Assembly (NCBI RefSeq): GCF_024586455.1
Contig: NC_065923.1
Location: 68,855,076 to 68,919,075 of the forward strand
Origin: Bactrocera neohumeralis
Lineage: Eukaryota > Arthropoda > Insecta > Diptera > Tephritidae
Direction: 5' to 3'
Length of the DNA stretch: 64,000 nt
The notes beneath the pieces are model-generated. The model saw only the letters and a program-made list of their open reading frames with translations, was not told the DNA's origin and did no database searches. Shown in pieces: positions 60,061 through 64,000 of the stretch; position 1 is the stretch's first letter; each line of letters starts with the position of its first letter. The translations under genes and the position numbers were made by a program.

Positions 60061-60732
60061 TACCACCGCAACTGCTGCACACCATTTTGCTTTGCTTTAA
60101 GCCGCTGGAATTTTAGAATGCTAAATTTTAAGATTAAGCCATATGCCACCCACCCACTCATGCGAACGTTGAATAATTTGCCACATGCGCGCTGTTGTTG
60201 TCAACAAATATTTCCATTTGCAGTTTGAACTAGTACAGATATGTATGTATGTGTGTGTTGCTGCAGCCAGACCGTGCAGCAACTGAAACGTCAGCGTTGA
60301 AAAATTACAGGAAGCACGGAAAGCCGATAGAACGCCGCAAACGAACAAAATAAGAAAAAGTAAAATAAAATGATAAAAAATTTGCAAAATGCTTTGGTGC
60401 CGCGACAGTTGCAACATGCAACGGCACAGCGTTGCCATCGCACGTAGCGCAATTGGACAGTCGTACGCTGCTTTTTGGACAAAATTGTTGCGCAGCGCAA
60501 GTTGGCATGCTGAATTGGTTGGACATTTCACATGTCATGACATGCAAGTGAAAGCAGGTTAAATGCAAATGTACGCAAATGCAATGCAAGAAAGTGAAGC
60601 ACGAGCAAAAATGCGATTGAAGCGGGCAAGAACGGAGTGCAGGAGAAAAAAAAATAAAAAATTTGAAAAAAAAACATATAATTATACAGAAAAATTTTAA
60701 AATACAAAAATTTATAAAATTATCATTAATTG
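60061..60732. other. Unique stretch, less A+T-rich
   Basis: No gene recognised. Open frames on the minus strand are Cys/Phe-rich with no domain. Confidence 0.4.
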
Positions 60733-60836
60733 TATCACTATAGCATATATGTACATACATAGATGCCATAGAAACTTATCGTTCAAAATCAAGTGCTTGT
60801 ATGTAAGGCTTTTTTTAACGAGATGTCTTCTTGAAA
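60733..60836 (+). mobile_element. Solo internal unit of the DINE-TR1-like element
   Basis: TATCACTATAGCATATATG, GATGCCATAGAAACTTATCG, TTCAAAATCAAGTGCTTGTA and AACGAGATGTCTTC match one internal unit of the elements at 9124, 11711 and 16711. No head or tail is present, so this is a fragment. Confidence 0.7.
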
Positions 60837-62300
60837 TAAATTTTAAAAATTTTTGAGACTATTTTTTATAAATAAAATTTTAATTTTACTAAAATGTTTT
60901 TAAAATAAAACAATTTTTAAATTGTAAAATTAAAATTTTAATCAACAAACGTATTTCGTATTTTTGTTCAACTTAATTATGTTGTAATTTTTATTTTTAT
61001 TTTTTTAAATATTTAATCAAAAAAAATTATAATAAAATTTTTAAATTATTATTTTAATTACATAAACCATTATTTATAATTTTTGGTGTACTTAATTTTG
61101 AAATCATTTTTATTTTTTATTACAAATTTTTTAAAATTTTTTATTATAAAATGTTTAAAAAACAAATTAACTAAATTGTAAAATTATAATTTTTATTAAA
61201 AAATATATATTTTTTTTTTAATTTTGGTTTACTAAATTATTTAGTGATTTTTAGTTTTTATTAAAAATAATTAATACAAATTTTAATTAAATTTTGAAAT
61301 AATTATTTAAATTGAAAAAATATTATTTTTGGTTTTTGGTATACTTCATTATGAAATGATTTTTAGCTTTTATTCAAAAATGTTAAAAAAAATTACAAAT
61401 TTTTTAAATTATTATTTTAATTAAATAAAATTTATAATTATTGGTGTACTTAATTATGTATTGATTTTTAGTTTTTATTCAAGAATGTTAAAAAAATAAT
61501 AAAATTGCAAAATTACAGTTTTTATTAAAATGTTATTAAATATTAAATTTTATTAAAATATTTTTGAAAATAAAAATTTATTAAATTGTAAAAATATGAT
61601 TTTTATTTATGAAATGATTTTAGTTTTCGTAAAAAAATGTTTCAAATAAAAAATTTATAAAAAAACAAAGTGATTGTTTTTATTAAAAAATAAATACATT
61701 ATTTTTCAAATTTTTGGTATACTGAATTTAAAAAAAAATTTTTAAATTTTGGAAACTTAATTATAAAATTATTTAAAAAATTTTTAAAAATATTTTTAAA
61801 ATAAAATTTAATAAATTTTGAAAATATTATTTTAATAAAAAAAATCTTTTCGTATTCTTTGTTAACTTAATTAAGTAGTGATTTTTAGTTTTTATTAATA
61901 AATACTTGAATAAGAAAATTAATTTAACAGCAGAAATATAATTTTCATAAAAAAAAAAATTTTTAAATTATTTAGAATTTTTGATATGTCAAATTATTAA
62001 AATTTACTTATTTATTTTTATATTTAAAGTATGCTTAAAATAAAAAATTTATTGAATTTTAAAATGACAGGTTTTTTTAATTTTTGAAAAAAAAAATTTT
62101 AATAAAAAACAAAATGAATTGAAAACCAAAAAAATTTATTTTTTTTGCCAATCTTTTTTTAATTTAAAATAAAAATGTAGAAGAAAAAAAAATAATTTTT
62201 GTTTAAACTAGTAAAATTTTTTGCTTTAACAACTCCGTAAACAAAATACCCTGCTTTCTCAGTAATTATCAGAAAAAAATATTAAAAAATAATAATTGTA
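60837..62300. repeat. ~105-140 bp A+T-rich minisatellite
   Basis: GGTGTACTTAATTATGAAAT followed by GATTTTTAGTTTTTATT, in decayed forms, occurs near 60956, 61081, 61222, 61334, 61441, 61712 and 61855. Between copies lie AAAATGTTAAAAAAA and ACAAATTTTTTAAATTAT-like stretches. It decays into A/T noise towards 62300. Confidence 0.7.
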
Positions 62301-63530
62301 TTAAAAAAAAATTTATTAAATAATAGATTTTCCCTCCAACTTGTAAATATAAATAGCCAAAGCTTGAACAAAACAAAAAAATATTTTTTTATATCGAAAA
62401 GCTTAAATTTGCTAGTAAACAAAAGACTTATGGCACGAACTTCGAAAAATCTAACACTAAATGGGCTAATCTAATAACAAATGGCATCAAGAATACTGCT
62501 GAATTAAAAGATAAGTAAATTTTATGCGAAATAAAAATTAACATGTATGTATTAACATGTGTGTATTTCGCCTTAGCAATAAGCAGTGGTCAACGGCGCT
62601 GAGCACAAAAGACTTAAGCAACAAACTCGCCGCTTTTATTCAACTATATTTATTTTGTATATAAAAAAGTGCTGCCGGGTGAAGTAGGTGCGCTAGAGAA
62701 CACGCTGTTATCAAAAATTATAAACTACAAAAATCCCGTTAGCAGACAGAGCGAGCAAAGTAAACATAAGACTCAAGCCGCATACTAACTCGAACGCTGT
62801 CGCTGCGCACAGTCAAAGAAGTTTATATATAATTTTGTTAATGCACATATTTTAACATATATTTTGGACAAATATTAAACAAAAAATAGTTTGTGTGTGG
62901 CATATGCAACTTTGTTGCATAAACGCCACCAGCGTTCGAGTGCATGAATTAAATATTTGCTTATAAGCGATCAAATTACCATAAAAAGCGTAAGAAATAC
63001 GGCAAAAAAGAGTAAAAGTAAGCAGAGAAAAATTAAATATAAGATAGCAGGCAAAAAAATTATTGAAGTACCGTTAAGGTCGTTTGGGCCACACGAACGC
63101 AGAGCAGCGCTTCTATTCTTACTCTCTCTGGCCGCAGTGCAGGGAAAAAGTAAAAAAGAAAGATTAATAAAAGTAAATATATGCACATTGCGAAGGCAGG
63201 CGTACAATTCAGCTACGATTTTGAAGCTGAGGCGTTTAACTGTCGCTGTCAACGCGCTCAAGTTATAAGCCGCAAGCAGGCAAAAACAAAAAAAAAAATG
63301 TGAAGAATAACAAACTTCGTGGCTTTGTTGTTGTTGTTTTGTTTTGGTTTTATTTTGTTGTGAGCTTCTGCTTCGCATTGACTTGCCTTGGCTTTTACTT
63401 TGACCTCATTTCGGGCCGGGAGTATGCCTTACAACTGCCGCCTGACTTCTGCTTCTTACTGGCGAGCGGCCAATGCATGTTTTTCTTCAACTCGCTGCAA
63501 AAGCGTTCGTTTTTGTTGTGCGCATCACTT
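62301..63530. other. Unique stretch, less A+T-rich towards the right
   Basis: No gene recognised. Frames at 62957-63268 and 62971-63378 overlap on opposite strands and show no domain. The change in composition could mark regulatory DNA. Confidence 0.4.
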
Positions 63531-64000
63531 GTATTTTTTTAAATATAAAAAAAAAATATTTTTATATTTTTATTTTTTTATTTTTCTACATCTTATGCGT
63601 TTCTTTTTTCGTATTTTTTACTTTTCTTTTTTATTTTTAATTTTTTCATTTTATTTTATTTTTTATTTTTTCGAGTTTCACATAACTCTTCTTTAGCTAA
63701 AAAGCCTTTTTATCGCCTTTTTATGCTTTGATAAATTGTTTTCATTTCATTTTCTTTCGATTTTCGATTTTTCGGCGTTGAACTGGCTAACCAGTTCGCC
63801 AGCCGGCCGGCCCAAATGAAGCTATAAAGCATGTAGCGTGTTGTTAAGCCAAACTCATGGCCGTTAAAGACGCAGGCAAACTTCTGCTGACTTTTCACTT
63901 TACCTCATGCACATAAATTTCATATATTTCTTTTACTTATATTTTTTCATTATTTTTTTTTTAATATTTTTTTCACATTTTTTATTTCTTCCGCTTACTG
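63531..64000. other. T-rich ends around a short unique core
   Basis: Phe-coding T-rich tracts at 63535-63690 and 63930-63990. The core at 63700-63900 has CCAGTTCGCCAGCCGGCCGG near 63792 but no recognised feature. Confidence 0.4.

Overview
This window reads as non-coding DNA from a dipteran insect, probably a true fruit fly (Tephritidae). The pointers are the strong A+T bias, CA/TG and GTT microsatellites, decayed R1-like LINEs, an IS630/Tc1-mariner transposase relic, and several elements with ~110-155 bp internal repeats that look like the tandem-repeat Helitrons (DINE-TR1) described from Drosophila and Bactrocera. The taxonomic call is inference. I found no host protein-coding exon, tRNA, rRNA or snoRNA that I can defend. 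Most open frames are short, many lack an ATG start, and they come from low-complexity DNA. The window is best read as a long intron or intergenic block.

Layout. 1-7430: mostly unique A+T-rich DNA, with a TTG-rich tract (481-880), a more G+C-rich stretch that could be a promoter or non-coding 5' exon (about 900-1640) and diverged duplications (2039-3145). 7440-17600 is the transposon-rich part: LINE 3' end (7440-7672, -), DINE-like element (9124-9672), CATAA/CATAG pentamer array (10570-11166), DINE-like element (11711-12425), transposase relic (13405-13775, -), DINE fragment (13787-13995), a young 5'-truncated LINE between perfect 13-bp target-site duplications (14360-14852), an RNase H-bearing LINE remnant (14903-15757) and a reversed DINE-like element (16711-17598). 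17600-26030: a transposon end (19289-19356), a ~270-300 bp tandem array carrying GTTGCCA (19560-21310) and a very A+T-rich array (22690-24660). 26034-31145: two arrays built on TCCCGAAA/TTCGGGA with an internally deleted R1-like LINE between them, then a longer R1-like reverse transcriptase remnant (29976-31145, -). 33290-42010: several A+T-rich minisatellites, the last holding a near-perfect ~100-bp-arm inverted repeat (41704-41922). 43535-44290: a third TCCCGA array. 46200-49013: unique-looking DNA dense in GATC, especially paired GATCNNNGATC. 49933-55310: small tandem duplications with 23, ~125, ~90 and ~210 bp periods. 57530-59200: a second array, now reading TGGCAAC, with a nested 62-bp minisatellite. 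59830-64000: A/T-rich low complexity and more minisatellite.

Nothing here acts as a gene pathway. The biology is transposon decay layered on many independent local tandem expansions. The points most worth a second look are the long perfect hairpin, the GATCNNNGATC cluster, the TGGCAAC motif recurring in unrelated repeat backgrounds, the three separate TTCGGGA arrays and the datable LINE insertion. I see no convincing new functional system.
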